Shown piece after piece: positions 9,131 to 18,216 of a stretch of 64,000 bases of DNA (positions are counted from its first letter, which is position 1; every line of letters begins with the position of its first letter). The DNA is taken from NCBI GenBank assembly GCA_019359015.1, contig JAHHID010000014.1:44704-108703 (forward strand). The letters are read 5' to 3'. Position numbers and translations under genes: made by a program. Under the pieces are notes generated by a model. That model saw nothing but the letters and a program-made list of their open reading frames with translations, did no database searches and had not been told where the DNA came from. This DNA is from Spirirestis rafaelensis WJT71-NPBG6. Lineage in GTDB: Bacteria; Cyanobacteriota; Cyanobacteriia; Cyanobacteriales; Nostocaceae.

Positions 9131-10177
9131 TTAAGTAAATTCTATCGTATCAACAAACCCCAAAATGTTCTGCTTAATATGAGCTGCTTCTTCTTCTAGA
9201 GAACCGCGAGTTTGGTCTTCAAAAAAGCTGCGCTGGTTGCTGACTATATACAAAAATTCCCCATTAAAAAATGACATAATACCTCGGTACGCATCGATTA
9301 TGGTAGCAGTTCCGTTATTTACGTTCTTAGAAATCGTTGAACCTTTGGGCATATTAACTAACACAAAATAAGCCCCATCCATTGTTTCTTCTAAATATTC
9401 GTTTTGCTCCACCTTAGCATCTGGTAAACTGGCAGAAATCGCTTGAGGCACATACTTATCTATCAAAACTGTTTGGAGATATTTTTCCAGTCCCATAGAC
9501 TCGATTTCTTCCTCTTCTTCGGGGGTTAGAGCATAATAATCGATTCTGAACAAAGTACCATAGTCATCAGAAAAGCCAACAACTCCCTCTTGACTTTGAA
9601 CCCTACCACCTCGTTGCGACTCAACTGGAATTGGGACACTAAAATTACCTGAAGGTGATTCATACACTTGCAGGTTACGGTCTAATAGTGCTGTTTCATC
9701 TTCGTCTTCATATTCTTCATTTTCTGCTTCTTCGTAAGCGGCGATTACCTCCTGTATAATTTCTTGTGCTTCTTCCTCTTCGAGATCCAAAGCTTGCTGT
9801 AACCTTTTGAGCAAAGGGGTTTTTGCTTGAGGAATAATTAGTTCTTCTTCATCTATAACCATCAATACCCCCGCAGCAAAAGCATCGAGTATTAATTCAT
9901 CTGAGAGAGAATCAATGGCAGTACTAAACAACCTTCCCAGACTTTCCTCCTCAGCAATTAGCATAAGCCTATCAACAATTTCTGATATTTCGTCTTCTGA
10001 GTATTCCTCGAATACTTCAAATTCCCAGAGGATCATGGCTATATCTTCTGCATCCACATGTTCTAGAGAAGAATCAGCCGCTGCGGTGACAACGGCGATC
10101 GCTGCTACTGCCTCTTCTGGAGTCAGTACTTGTTCTGATTTCTGTTGGGAGTTAAAAATGTTGTCGTACTTGCCCAT
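9131..10177 (-). CDS. Acidic protein with TerB-like helical N-terminus
   Basis: 348 aa, strongly acidic. Residues about 18-150 form a helical region reminiscent of TerB-like domains (TPEEAVAAIAVVTAAADSS). A Glu-rich linker at 150-162 is followed by a beta-rich C-terminal domain (about 165-345) that begins LQVYESPSGNFSVPIPVES. That tail resembles small lipid- or ligand-binding beta domains, but I cannot name it. No signal peptide. An AGGAGGAAACAATC sequence precedes the ATG and fixes the start. Monocistronic. TerB-like proteins are associated with membrane and stress signalling; the role here is inferred. Confidence 0.65.
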   Translation of the reverse strand: MGKYDNIFNSQQKSEQVLTPEEAVAAIAVVTAAADSSLEHVDAEDIAMILWEFEVFEEYSEDEISEIVDRLMLIAEEESLGRLFSTAIDSLSDELILDAFAAGVLMVIDEEELIIPQAKTPLLKRLQQALDLEEEEAQEIIQEVIAAYEEAENEEYEDEDETALLDRNLQVYESPSGNFSVPIPVESQRGGRVQSQEGVVGFSDDYGTLFRIDYYALTPEEEEEIESMGLEKYLQTVLIDKYVPQAISASLPDAKVEQNEYLEETMDGAYFVLVNMPKGSTISKNVNNGTATIIDAYRGIMSFFNGEFLYIVSNQRSFFEDQTRGSLEEEAAHIKQNILGFVDTIEFT

Positions 10178-10833
10178 GATTGTTTCCTCCTAAAATGGCT
10201 AATGAGTGTGACTGAAATATATTAGTAGCCGATATGAACTGCGTACAGCAGCACGTATTAAAATCTCTTCTTCCCCTTTCCCCATTTTCAAGTCAGGTAT
10301 CTGTAACGCTGCACAACTACGAACCATAGTACACAGATAAGTAACATTCCACAAAAAAATTTCCGATTAATTGGTGCAAGGTCTGATGATTTTAATAAAC
10401 ATTTCAATTTGACTTATTAATCGAGCCGCCAAGTACGTTCCTGTTCGCCAAGAGAGCAACAGAAGTAGGCGCGATCAAGTTATATAATTTTTCGTGGAAA
10501 ACTTGTATTTTAATATATTTGAAAATAACCTTATGTTTGTCATTTTTCAATAAATAACGATTTGTTAAGGGAGATCCAAAAAATAAAATATCCAGCCGTC
10601 AAACCTAGATCCGCGATACCCAACCAATTATTTCAATACACGGCTGGATATTTTATTACTTGTAAGTGCCTAAGGATACAGTCCAATAAAAAATCAATAT
10701 TTTACCCCAAAGTGATAAAACAGGGATAGTGAAACTAAAGAAAATCTGAAGTAAATTACAAATTAGAGTAGCTAGCTAAAAAAAGAATTAGAGCGCACTC
10801 TTGATCGAAAAATATACTTAAGAGGAAATACTA
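10178..10833. other. Long regulatory spacer between divergent genes
   Basis: 656 bp without a gene between the TerB-like gene (minus) and ppsA (plus). The only strong structure is the 17-bp-arm inverted repeat at 10582-10657. Promoters for both genes should lie here, but I could not pick them confidently. Confidence 0.5.
10582..10657. repeat. 17-bp perfect inverted repeat upstream of ppsA
   Basis: AATAAAATATCCAGCCG at 10582-10598 is perfectly complementary to 10641-10657, with a 42-nt loop. It could be a small RNA or terminator hairpin (GC core next to a T-rich flank on either strand) or a miniature element. Confidence 0.8.
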
Positions 10834-13332
10834 GTGGTTAGTGTATCTAAAAAAACTAATTTTTTATCTGCAAAAGAGCGATCGCTCATTCTCTGGTTTG
10901 ATGAAGTCGGGATTGCTGACATTCCTTTAGTTGGCGGGAAAAATGCCTCACTGGGGGAAATGATTCAACAACTGACACCCAAAGGCGTTAACGTTCCTAC
11001 CGGGTTTGCTACAACTGCGTATGCTTATCGGTCTTTTATTGAATCAGCTTCTTTAGAAGAAAAACTGCGAGAAGTGCTTGAAAACTTGGATGTTGAGGAT
11101 GTAACAAATTTACAGTCGTCTGCGAAAAAAGCGCGATCGCTACTGCTGCACACACCATTTCCTCTAGAACTGCGACAAGCGCTCACCTCAGCTTACCAAA
11201 CTTTATGCGATCGCTACAACGCAGACACCGACGTAGCAGTGCGTTCCAGCGCTACCGCTGAAGATTTACCCGATGCTAGTTTTGCCGGACAGCAAGAAAC
11301 TTATCTCAACGTTACTGGTATCCAAGGAGTGTTATCAGCTTGTCATAAATGCTTTGCTTCCCTATTTACCGATCGCGCTATTTCCTATCGCCACACCAAA
11401 GGATTTGACCACTTTAGCATTGCCCTTGCCGTGGGCGTGCAAAAAATGGTGCGCTCCGACTTAGCAACCTCTGGGGTGATGTTCTCGATTGACACAGAAA
11501 CAGGCTTTAAAGACGCAGCAATAATTACAGCTGCTTACGGCTTAGGTGAAAATGTCGTTCAAGGAACAGTTAACCCTGACGAATATCAAGTTTTTAAACC
11601 AACTTTAAAAACAGGCTTTCGCCCAATTGTTGACAAAAGATTGGGTACTAAAGAATTAAAAATGGTCTACGATGATGGCTCAAAACTTACCAAAAATATA
11701 CAAGTTTCTGCAAATGAACAAGCGAAATTTGCCCTTGCAGATGACGATATTTTACAACTAGCTAATTGGGCATGTTTAATAGAAGACCATTATTCCCAAG
11801 TTCACGGCAAATTCACCCCGATGGACATCGAATGGGCAAAAGATGGCATTACCAACGAATTATTTGTTGTGCAAGCGCGTCCGGAAACAGTGCAATCTCA
11901 GAAAGTGGAGAATGTCTTGCGGAGTTATCGTCTCATTGCGGAGGACAAGGGGACAAGGGGACAAGAAGACAAGGAGGAATTTGCTTCCTCATCTCCCTCA
12001 TCTCCCCCACTTCCCCTAATCACCGGTCGCGCTGTTGGTGAAGCTATTAGCCAAGGGAAAGTTCACCTAATTTTAGATATCAATAAAATCCATGAATTTA
12101 AAGCTGGGGAAATTCTTGTAACAGAAAGAACCGATCCCGATTGGGAACCAATTATGAAACGCGCTAGTGCGATTATTACAAACTCTGGTGGGCGCACGTG
12201 CCACTCCGCAATTATAGCCAGAGAATTGAATTTACCGGCAATTGTTGGCTGCGGTAATGCAACACAAGTCTTGAAAAACCATCAAGAGGTAACGGTATCT
12301 TGTGCCGAAGGAGAAGAAGGACGAGTTTATGAAGGTTTATTACCTTTTGAAGTCAACGAAATTCAACTAGAAAACTTGCCCCACACCCGCACGCAAATTT
12401 TAATGAATGTGGGCAATCCTCAACAAGCATTTAGTTTATCTACAATTCCTAACGATGGGGTGGGTTTAGCGCGGACAGAGTTTATCATCGCCAATCAAAT
12501 TCAAATTCATCCGATGGCGTTGATTTATTTTGACAAGTTAGAAGATAAACTTGTTCAAGCGAAAATTGACGAAATTACTGCACTTTATGACGATAAACCG
12601 CAGTATTTTGTGGATAAATTAGCCCAAGGTATCGGTAGAATTGCCGCAGCATTTTATCCCAAACCTGTGATAGTGCGGATGTCAGATTTCAAAAGTAATG
12701 AATATGCCAATTTGTTAGGCGGAAGACAATTTGAACCCCACGAAGAAAACCCGATGCTTGGTTGGCGAGGAGCGGCACGTTACTACGATAAAGGCTACAA
12801 AGAAGCTTTCGCTTTAGAATGTCAGGCGATTAAGCGAGTACGCGAAGAGATGGGTTTAACCAACGTCATCCCGATGATTCCTTTTTGTCGCACCCCCGAT
12901 GAAGGGCGTTTGGTATTGACAGAAATGGCAAAAAATGGTTTAGAACAGGGTGTCAACAACTTGCAAGTTTACGTGATGTGCGAGTTGCCAAGTAATGTAA
13001 TTATGGCTGAAGAGTTTGCCGAAGTATTTGACGGCTTCTCGATAGGTTCCAATGATTTAACTCAGCTGACGCTGGGGTTAGATCGCGATTCCGCTTTAGT
13101 AGCGCGGTTGTTTGATGAGCGCAGTGAAGGAGTAAAGCGAATGATTAAAATGGCGATCGCATCTGCGAAAAAGAAAAATCGCAAAATCGGCATTTGCGGA
13201 CAAGCACCCAGCGATTACCCAGAATTTGCTCAATTTTTGGTTGAAGAAGGAATTGACTCAATCAGCTTAAATCCAGATTCGGTTTTAAAGACAATGTTGG
13301 AAATTGCCAAAGTCGAAAATCCTGAATCTTGA
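10834..13332 (+). CDS. ppsA: Phosphoenolpyruvate synthase
   Basis: 832 aa, full length. Converts pyruvate + ATP to PEP + AMP + Pi for gluconeogenesis. Domains: N-terminal ATP-grasp/pyruvate-phosphate-dikinase domain (about 20-350, GGKNASLGEMI, SSATAEDLPDASFAGQ); the swivelling PEP-utiliser domain with catalytic His in GGRTCHSAIIAREL (about 450); and the C-terminal TIM barrel (about 505-825) with GICGQAPSDYP carrying the conserved Cys. GTG start with AGAGGAAA 7 nt upstream. A 25-residue low-complexity stretch (about 370-394) between the first two domains is encoded by a dispersed minisatellite inserted in frame. Confidence 0.95.
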   Translation: MVSVSKKTNFLSAKERSLILWFDEVGIADIPLVGGKNASLGEMIQQLTPKGVNVPTGFATTAYAYRSFIESASLEEKLREVLENLDVEDVTNLQSSAKKARSLLLHTPFPLELRQALTSAYQTLCDRYNADTDVAVRSSATAEDLPDASFAGQQETYLNVTGIQGVLSACHKCFASLFTDRAISYRHTKGFDHFSIALAVGVQKMVRSDLATSGVMFSIDTETGFKDAAIITAAYGLGENVVQGTVNPDEYQVFKPTLKTGFRPIVDKRLGTKELKMVYDDGSKLTKNIQVSANEQAKFALADDDILQLANWACLIEDHYSQVHGKFTPMDIEWAKDGITNELFVVQARPETVQSQKVENVLRSYRLIAEDKGTRGQEDKEEFASSSPSSPPLPLITGRAVGEAISQGKVHLILDINKIHEFKAGEILVTERTDPDWEPIMKRASAIITNSGGRTCHSAIIARELNLPAIVGCGNATQVLKNHQEVTVSCAEGEEGRVYEGLLPFEVNEIQLENLPHTRTQILMNVGNPQQAFSLSTIPNDGVGLARTEFIIANQIQIHPMALIYFDKLEDKLVQAKIDEITALYDDKPQYFVDKLAQGIGRIAAAFYPKPVIVRMSDFKSNEYANLLGGRQFEPHEENPMLGWRGAARYYDKGYKEAFALECQAIKRVREEMGLTNVIPMIPFCRTPDEGRLVLTEMAKNGLEQGVNNLQVYVMCELPSNVIMAEEFAEVFDGFSIGSNDLTQLTLGLDRDSALVARLFDERSEGVKRMIKMAIASAKKKNRKIGICGQAPSDYPEFAQFLVEEGIDSISLNPDSVLKTMLEIAKVENPES
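11941..12016 (+). repeat. In-frame minisatellite inside ppsA linker
   Basis: Repeats of GGACAAGGG-type units, then the inverse-complement-like CTCATCTCCC units. Encodes EDKGTRGQEDKEEF and then a Ser/Pro run. The same unit family occurs at 14861-14900 and 36177-36230, and inverted near 40640. Confidence 0.8.
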
Positions 13333-13366
13333 GTAACCGACACCCTAGAAGGGTGCGGCTACACGT

Positions 13367-13420
13367 ACAAAGCCCACCTTCGTGGGCTAATAGCTTTCAG
13401 CCCACGAAGGTGGGCTTTGT
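13367..13420. terminator. 22-bp-stem hairpin after ppsA (family C repeat)
   Basis: Perfect 22-bp arms beginning ACAAAGCCCACC around a 10-nt loop, 35 bp past the ppsA stop and followed by TTGTTTGT. Likely acts as a terminator although it belongs to a dispersed repeat family (compare 6058-6158). Confidence 0.7.
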
Positions 13421-13444
13421 TTGTATAGCCCCAGGCTTATAGCC

Positions 13445-13496
13445 TGTGGGATATTTTTGTGGGGTCTTTTTGTGGGATATTTTTGTGGGGTATTTT
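13445..13496. repeat. Tandem 13-bp repeat, four copies
   Basis: Four consecutive 13-bp units of the form TGTGGGRTMTTTT, alternating two variants. They lie immediately upstream of phzF and generate a spurious N-terminal extension in its frame. Confidence 0.85.
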
Positions 13497-13511
13497 TGCA
13501 CATCACATCTT

Positions 13512-14300
13512 ATGAAACAAACCATCATCCAAGTAGACGCCTTCACTGCCAAACCTTTTGCTGGCAATCCAGCCGCAGTCTGTGTATTATCAGCACCACA
13601 AGATGACATCTGGATGCAAAATGTTGCCCAAGAGATGAATCTTTCCGAAACGGCTTTTTTGCTACCCCAAGCCGAAGGATTCAATTTACGCTGGTTTACG
13701 CCATCTGTGGAAGTTGATTTGTGTGGTCATGCTACCTTAGCCAGCGCTCATGTATTATGGTCAGAAGGACATTTATCACCCGAAGAAACAGCGCAATTTC
13801 ACACTCGCAGTGGATTGTTAACAGCGCAACTACAAGGCGAATGGATTGAATTGAATTTTCCCAGCAAGCTGACAGAAACAGCAACCGCACCTGAAGAGTT
13901 AACTAAAGCTTTGGGAGTGAAATTTAAATATGTGGCAAAAAATAACTTTGCCTATTTAGTCGAAGTGGAATCAGAGGCGATCGCTCGCAATCTCAAACCA
14001 GATTTTACCCTATTAGAAACATTGTCTACCGAAGGTGTGATTGTCACCAGTCGCGCCAATACCCCAGAATATGATTTTGTCTCTCGCTTTTTTGCTCCCA
14101 AACTCGGTATAAATGAAGACCCGGTTACAGGCGCGGCTCATTGTTGTCTTGCACCATATTGGAGCGATCACCTCGGTAAAAATGAATTCATCGCTTATCA
14201 AGCTTCAGCGCGAGGTGGAGTAGTGCGGGTTCGTTATGGGGGGGAACGAGTCTATTTGAGCGGACAAGCAGTCACCGTTTTGCGTGGCGAACTTTGCTAA
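13512..14300 (+). CDS. PhzF-family isomerase/epimerase
   Basis: 262 aa from ATG 13512 (MKQTIIQVDAFTAKPF). An upstream extension to 13446 is only repeat translation. Family signature GNPAAVC at 19-24; catalytic Glu46 in NLSETAFL; second-domain DPVTGAAHCCLAPYW and ARGGVVRVRYGG near the end. The diaminopimelate-epimerase fold with two halves is complete. PhzF itself isomerises a phenazine precursor; most relatives, including cyanobacterial ones, have unknown substrates, and no phenazine genes are nearby. 26 bp separate it from the next gene. Confidence 0.88.
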   Translation: MKQTIIQVDAFTAKPFAGNPAAVCVLSAPQDDIWMQNVAQEMNLSETAFLLPQAEGFNLRWFTPSVEVDLCGHATLASAHVLWSEGHLSPEETAQFHTRSGLLTAQLQGEWIELNFPSKLTETATAPEELTKALGVKFKYVAKNNFAYLVEVESEAIARNLKPDFTLLETLSTEGVIVTSRANTPEYDFVSRFFAPKLGINEDPVTGAAHCCLAPYWSDHLGKNEFIAYQASARGGVVRVRYGGERVYLSGQAVTVLRGELC

Positions 14301-14325
14301 AAACTGAATTTATTCAAAATTTACG

Positions 14326-14907
14326 ATGACAATTTTTGAAACCGAACGCTTAATTGTTCGCAATTGGATACCCGAACAAGATGCAGAACAAGCGTTTGAA
14401 ATTTACGGCGATCCGGAAGTTACATACTTTCTGGGAGCTCGTGAAACAAGCATTGAGTCACAACGTCAGAGTCTGACTAGAGAAGTCGAGCAATACCGTC
14501 AACTTAACAACGGGACTGGTGATTGGGCTGTTGTGGAAAAAGAAACTGCAAGGGTTGTGGGAGCTATAATTCTTGCACAGTTACCCGATAGCGATCGCCA
14601 GCCCACTGAAGATTATGAGATAGGTTGGCACTTTCGGCGAGCTTCTTGGGGTAAAGGGTATGCGACAGAGGCAGCAAGAGGTATGCTTTCCTACGGATTT
14701 AATATTCTGCAATTGGCAGTAATTTATGCTGTAGTGAAACCAGAACATCATGCCTCAATTCGGGTAACGCAGCGATTAGGCATGAAAGCAGTAGGACGAA
14801 CAAACAAGTATTACGGTATTGAACTGCTCTTGTTTCAACTAGATGCACCTGAAAGAATAGAGGGGGACAAGGAGATGGGGAGACAAGGAGACAAGGGACA
14901 CAACTAA
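14326..14907 (+). CDS. GNAT acetyltransferase, RimJ/RimL type
   Basis: 193 aa. Begins IFETERLIVRNW, typical of RimJ/RimL-like N-acetyltransferases. The acetyl-CoA loop is in the GWHFRRASWGKGYATEAA segment, followed by HHASIRVTQRLGM. Acceptor unknown. The last 18 residues (IEGDKEMGRQGDKGHN) are encoded by the dispersed GGGGACAAGGAG minisatellite, so the natural C-terminus has been replaced or extended. Follows phzF by 26 bp and precedes a glycosyltransferase gene by 18 bp, so the three may be co-transcribed. Confidence 0.85.
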   Translation: MTIFETERLIVRNWIPEQDAEQAFEIYGDPEVTYFLGARETSIESQRQSLTREVEQYRQLNNGTGDWAVVEKETARVVGAIILAQLPDSDRQPTEDYEIGWHFRRASWGKGYATEAARGMLSYGFNILQLAVIYAVVKPEHHASIRVTQRLGMKAVGRTNKYYGIELLLFQLDAPERIEGDKEMGRQGDKGHN

Positions 14908-14924
14908 CAACCAAGAAATGACCA

Positions 14925-16424
14925 ATGACTAAAAAATGGTTTTCGATAGGGATGGCGAGTGTATTTTTCCTATCACTTGCTTTGCGGTTTTGGGGACTGG
15001 GGCGATTTAATACTCTCGTATTTGATGAAGTTTACTTCGCCACATTTGGTAATAACTATCTTATCCACAAGCCATTTTTTAATGCTCATCCACCGTTGAG
15101 TCAATATATCATTGGCATTGGCATTTGGATTGGCAGTCATATTCCCTTTTGGCAAGAACAGGTAAATGGCCTTGCAGGTTCGGTGCTAACACCTTGGAGT
15201 TATCGTTGGATAAATGCCCTCACTGGTTCATTTATTCCCTTAGTTGTCGCTGCAATTGCTTATCAAATAAGTCATCGTCGTAGCTTTGCTTTTTTGGCAG
15301 GTTTATTCACAGCTTGTGATGGCATATTTCTTGTTGAATCTCGCTATGCACTAAATAATATATATATTGTCATCTTTGGTTTGCTAGGGCAGTGGTTTTT
15401 ATTATTGGGATTAGAAAAAGAAAACAAAAAACGGACTTTTTGGTTAGTTTGTTCTGGGATTGGTTTTGGTGCATCAGCAGCTACTAAATGGAATGGTTTA
15501 TGGTTTCTGTTGGGCGCTTATTTCATTTGGATAACAGCTTGGTTAATTCGTTTGGTACAGGCATTTTACTTCGCGAAAAATAAGCAGGTATTAGATGAAT
15601 TTAATGTATCAGATAGTTATAGTGACGGCGATTTAAAATTAAATACAGTACAGACACCGCTACAAAAACTGACGCAGCTAAATGTTTTTCAGATGCTGTT
15701 TTTTTTAGGAATTATTCCAGCTTTAATCTACAGCGTCATCTGGATTCCTCACCTTGAACTAGATAAAAGGTTCGGCTTTATCAAAGTACATCAGGAAATT
15801 TTGAAGTTTCACTTGCAACTAGGTGGGAATAGTGCTGATGTGCATCCTTATTGTGCTGCATGGTACAAATGGCCCTTGATGACTCGTCCAATGGCGTATT
15901 ATTATCAAACGGCTTTAAGTTTAAATGAACCGCTACCTGTCATGGGACCACCTTTACCCCCCGGTACAGCCAAAGTTATTTATGATGTTCATGCGATGGG
16001 TAATCCCTTTTTGTGGTGGTTTGCTTTGGGTAGTTTGTTCTTTTTAGTTGGGATAATAGTGTGGCAATTTGTCAACTTTTGCGTGAAGCCAAAGCGTTTT
16101 TCTGCTGCTACACCTATGAGTGTTGATACTTGGATTGCTTTATTTTTAGTTTTAAATTATCTTGCAAATTTATTACCTTGGGTACAAGTAAAGCGGTGCG
16201 TTTTTATTTATCATTATATGCCTGCTGTGGTGTTTACATTTTTAGCGATCGCCTGGTTTGTAGACCAGTGTATCCGTAGTTATCACTTATATCTCCGTGC
16301 TCTCGGTGTCAGCATTACGTTCATAATTTTAATTTCCTTTGTTTTCTGGATTCCCATTTATTTGGGTTTACCCCTTTCTCCTGATGCTTACAAATTGCGA
16401 ATGTGGTTTGACTCTTGGATTTAA
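14925..16424 (+). CDS. PMT-family dolichyl-phosphate-mannose-type glycosyltransferase
   Basis: 499 aa multi-spanning membrane protein of the protein O-mannosyltransferase (GT39/PMT) family. N-terminal helix and RFWGLGRFNTLVFDEVYF carry the conserved acidic pair; HPPLSQYIIG follows, then around ten hydrophobic helices, a large loop around 300-345 (LGGNSADVHPYCAAWYKWPL) and HYMPAVVFTFLAI near the C-terminus. Transfers a lipid-linked sugar to proteins or lipids on the outer face of the plasma membrane. Bacterial cargo is unknown here. ATG 14925 is well placed. Confidence 0.88.
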   Translation: MTKKWFSIGMASVFFLSLALRFWGLGRFNTLVFDEVYFATFGNNYLIHKPFFNAHPPLSQYIIGIGIWIGSHIPFWQEQVNGLAGSVLTPWSYRWINALTGSFIPLVVAAIAYQISHRRSFAFLAGLFTACDGIFLVESRYALNNIYIVIFGLLGQWFLLLGLEKENKKRTFWLVCSGIGFGASAATKWNGLWFLLGAYFIWITAWLIRLVQAFYFAKNKQVLDEFNVSDSYSDGDLKLNTVQTPLQKLTQLNVFQMLFFLGIIPALIYSVIWIPHLELDKRFGFIKVHQEILKFHLQLGGNSADVHPYCAAWYKWPLMTRPMAYYYQTALSLNEPLPVMGPPLPPGTAKVIYDVHAMGNPFLWWFALGSLFFLVGIIVWQFVNFCVKPKRFSAATPMSVDTWIALFLVLNYLANLLPWVQVKRCVFIYHYMPAVVFTFLAIAWFVDQCIRSYHLYLRALGVSITFIILISFVFWIPIYLGLPLSPDAYKLRMWFDSWI

Positions 16425-16683
16425 AACAGTAAAGAGTCATAACTTATAATTTCGTATAAATACTTCATAATTCATAACTTTTCACTTCAGTGGCTGCTCT
16501 ACATTTTTTAACAATTCTTATGAGCAGACAGATTTTTTGCTTGTTACACTACAAAAAATGCAAGCATTAACAAGTAAATTTTAGAGTTATCAAATTACAT
16601 CAAAGTATTGTCTAAAACCCGATAGATGTTTAAAATCTATCGATATTTTGTTTGCTTTTAATACTGACAAAGAAAAGAGGACA
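16425..16683. other. Intergenic region before the phytochrome relic
   Basis: AT-rich, no gene. Includes a GATAGATGTTTAAAATCTATC inverted repeat around 16621-16641 that may be a terminator of the preceding gene. Confidence 0.4.
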
Positions 16684-17885
16684 ATGATTATGACAATAGA
16701 ATTACCAGAAGTAAGTATTAATTTAACTAGCTTAAAAGAAGCACCGATTCATATATCTGGTAAAATTCAACCTCACGGAGTTATTTTAGTTTGAACAGAT
16801 GACTTAAAAATCTTACAAATTAGCAGTAATACATCAAATATTTTCGGAATTTCCCCCGAAAGTATGTTGGATAAACAATTAGAAGACTTACTTGATTCAT
16901 TTCAAGTAGAAAGAATTAAAGCCGGACTCGCAGAAGATAATCTTGATTTAATCAATCCCACAAAAATTTGGGTGAGAAAAAAAGGTGATGAATACGTAGC
17001 ATTGGATGCAGTTTTTCACCGCAATAAAGATGGATTTTTAATTCTCGAATTAGAACCTACTATCTCTCAAGAAAATATCCCCTTTTTAAGCTTTTATCAT
17101 TTAGCTAGAGCATCTATTAACAAACTTGAAGCAACATCAAACCTGCGTGATTTCTCTCAAATTATTGTCCAGGAAGTAAGAAAAGTCACTGGCTTTGACC
17201 GTCGCTTCTCTTTCAGAGACGCTGCGCGAACGCTCCAATTCAAAATTCACGCATTCAAAAATAATTAAATAATTTTTAATTTCTGCATTTTTGAATTGCA
17301 TGAATTTTGGATTTTAGTTTGGATTGGAGCAACGGTCTTGCGCCAAGAATTTATGAATGGAGGTATAAAAAGCGCAGCATCGTTGTTTCAAGCCCCCGGA
17401 TTTATCCGTGGGGTTCAAAATGTTTGAATGCGTGAATGCGTGAATTCCCCGAAGGGGTGACCTACGAAGAAATGCCAAGCATCATGGCTGACAGCACGCG
17501 ACTGATGCAACTGTTTCAGAATTTGATTGGTAACGCGATTAAATTCCGCAGCGACAAATCGCCAGAAATCCATATTGCAGCTTCACGGCTAGAGGATGAT
17601 TGGCTATTTTCAGTGCGAGATAATGGAATTGGCATCGATCCACAGTTTAGCGATCGCATTTTTGTGATTTTCCAACGCTTGCACACGCGGGATGAATATC
17701 CCGGCACAGGTATGGGTTTAGCTATCTGTAAGAAAATTGTCGAATGCCACCGGGGACGGATCTGGGTAGAGTCCCAACCGGGTGAAGGGGCAACCTTCTA
17801 CTTTACGATTCCAGTCAGAGGACGCGATCGTGAGCGCAGAAACGGAAGAAAAGCACAAAACCATCTTTTTGGTAGAGGACAATAA
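16684..17885 (+). pseudogene. Decayed phytochrome-like histidine kinase
   Basis: Starting at ATG 16684 the frame reads as a phytochrome PAS domain (APIHISGKIQPHGVILV) and meets an in-frame TGA at 16792. Past the TGA the same frame continues as PAS and then the beginning of a GAF domain (SQIIVQEVRKVTGFD, to about 17203). About 260 bp of repeat-rich DNA follow, then the C-terminal ATPase domain resumes at about 17463 with N, G1, F and G2 boxes ([34 protein letters not shown]). The chromophore-binding GAF core, PHY domain and phospho-acceptor His region are gone. No Cys precedes the PAS motif. Its 3' end overlaps the response regulator. Non-functional as a photoreceptor. Confidence 0.85.
17203..17462. 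repeat. Repeat-rich patch replacing the middle of the phytochrome gene
   Basis: Contains a GAGACGCTGCGCGAACGCTCC block, several AATTCACGCATTCAAAA-type units and a GAATTCCCCGAAGGGG palindrome. Sequences of the same kind lie at 21461-21530, 29570-29630 and 47463-47485. It marks the site of the internal deletion. Confidence 0.65.
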
Positions 17886-18216
17886 AGCCGATATCCGGTT
17901 AATTAAAGAAGCCTTAAAAAATAGCTTGATACCCCACGAGGTGGTAACGGCTAGAGATGGCATGGACGCAATGGCTTATTTACGTCAAGAAGGTGAGTAT
18001 GCTAATGCAACTCGCCCCGACCTCATCCTGCTAGATTTAAACTTGCCCAAAAAAGATGGTCGAGAAGTACTAGCAGAAATTAAAAGCGACCCCAAGCTAA
18101 AACGCATTCCCGTGGTAGTGCTGACAACTTCGAGAAACGAGGATGACATTTTCTACAGTTATGATTGGCATGTAAATTGCTACATCACCAAATCGCGTAA
18201 CATCAGCGAACTATGA
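17830..18216 (+). pseudogene. Rcp-type response regulator, C-terminally truncated
   Basis: From GTG 17830 ([20 protein letters not shown]) this is a single-domain receiver of the phytochrome-partner Rcp family. The phospho-acceptor Asp is in ILLDLNLPKKDG, the Thr/Ser switch in VVLTTSRNEDD, and NCYITKSRN holds the conserved Lys. The protein stops at NISEL, about 25 residues short of the usual Rcp end. The following bases (from 18212, +1 frame) are the end of a different receiver, so a deletion has joined two genes. A reading frame extends upstream to 17782 but lies inside the kinase domain. Confidence 0.75.
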
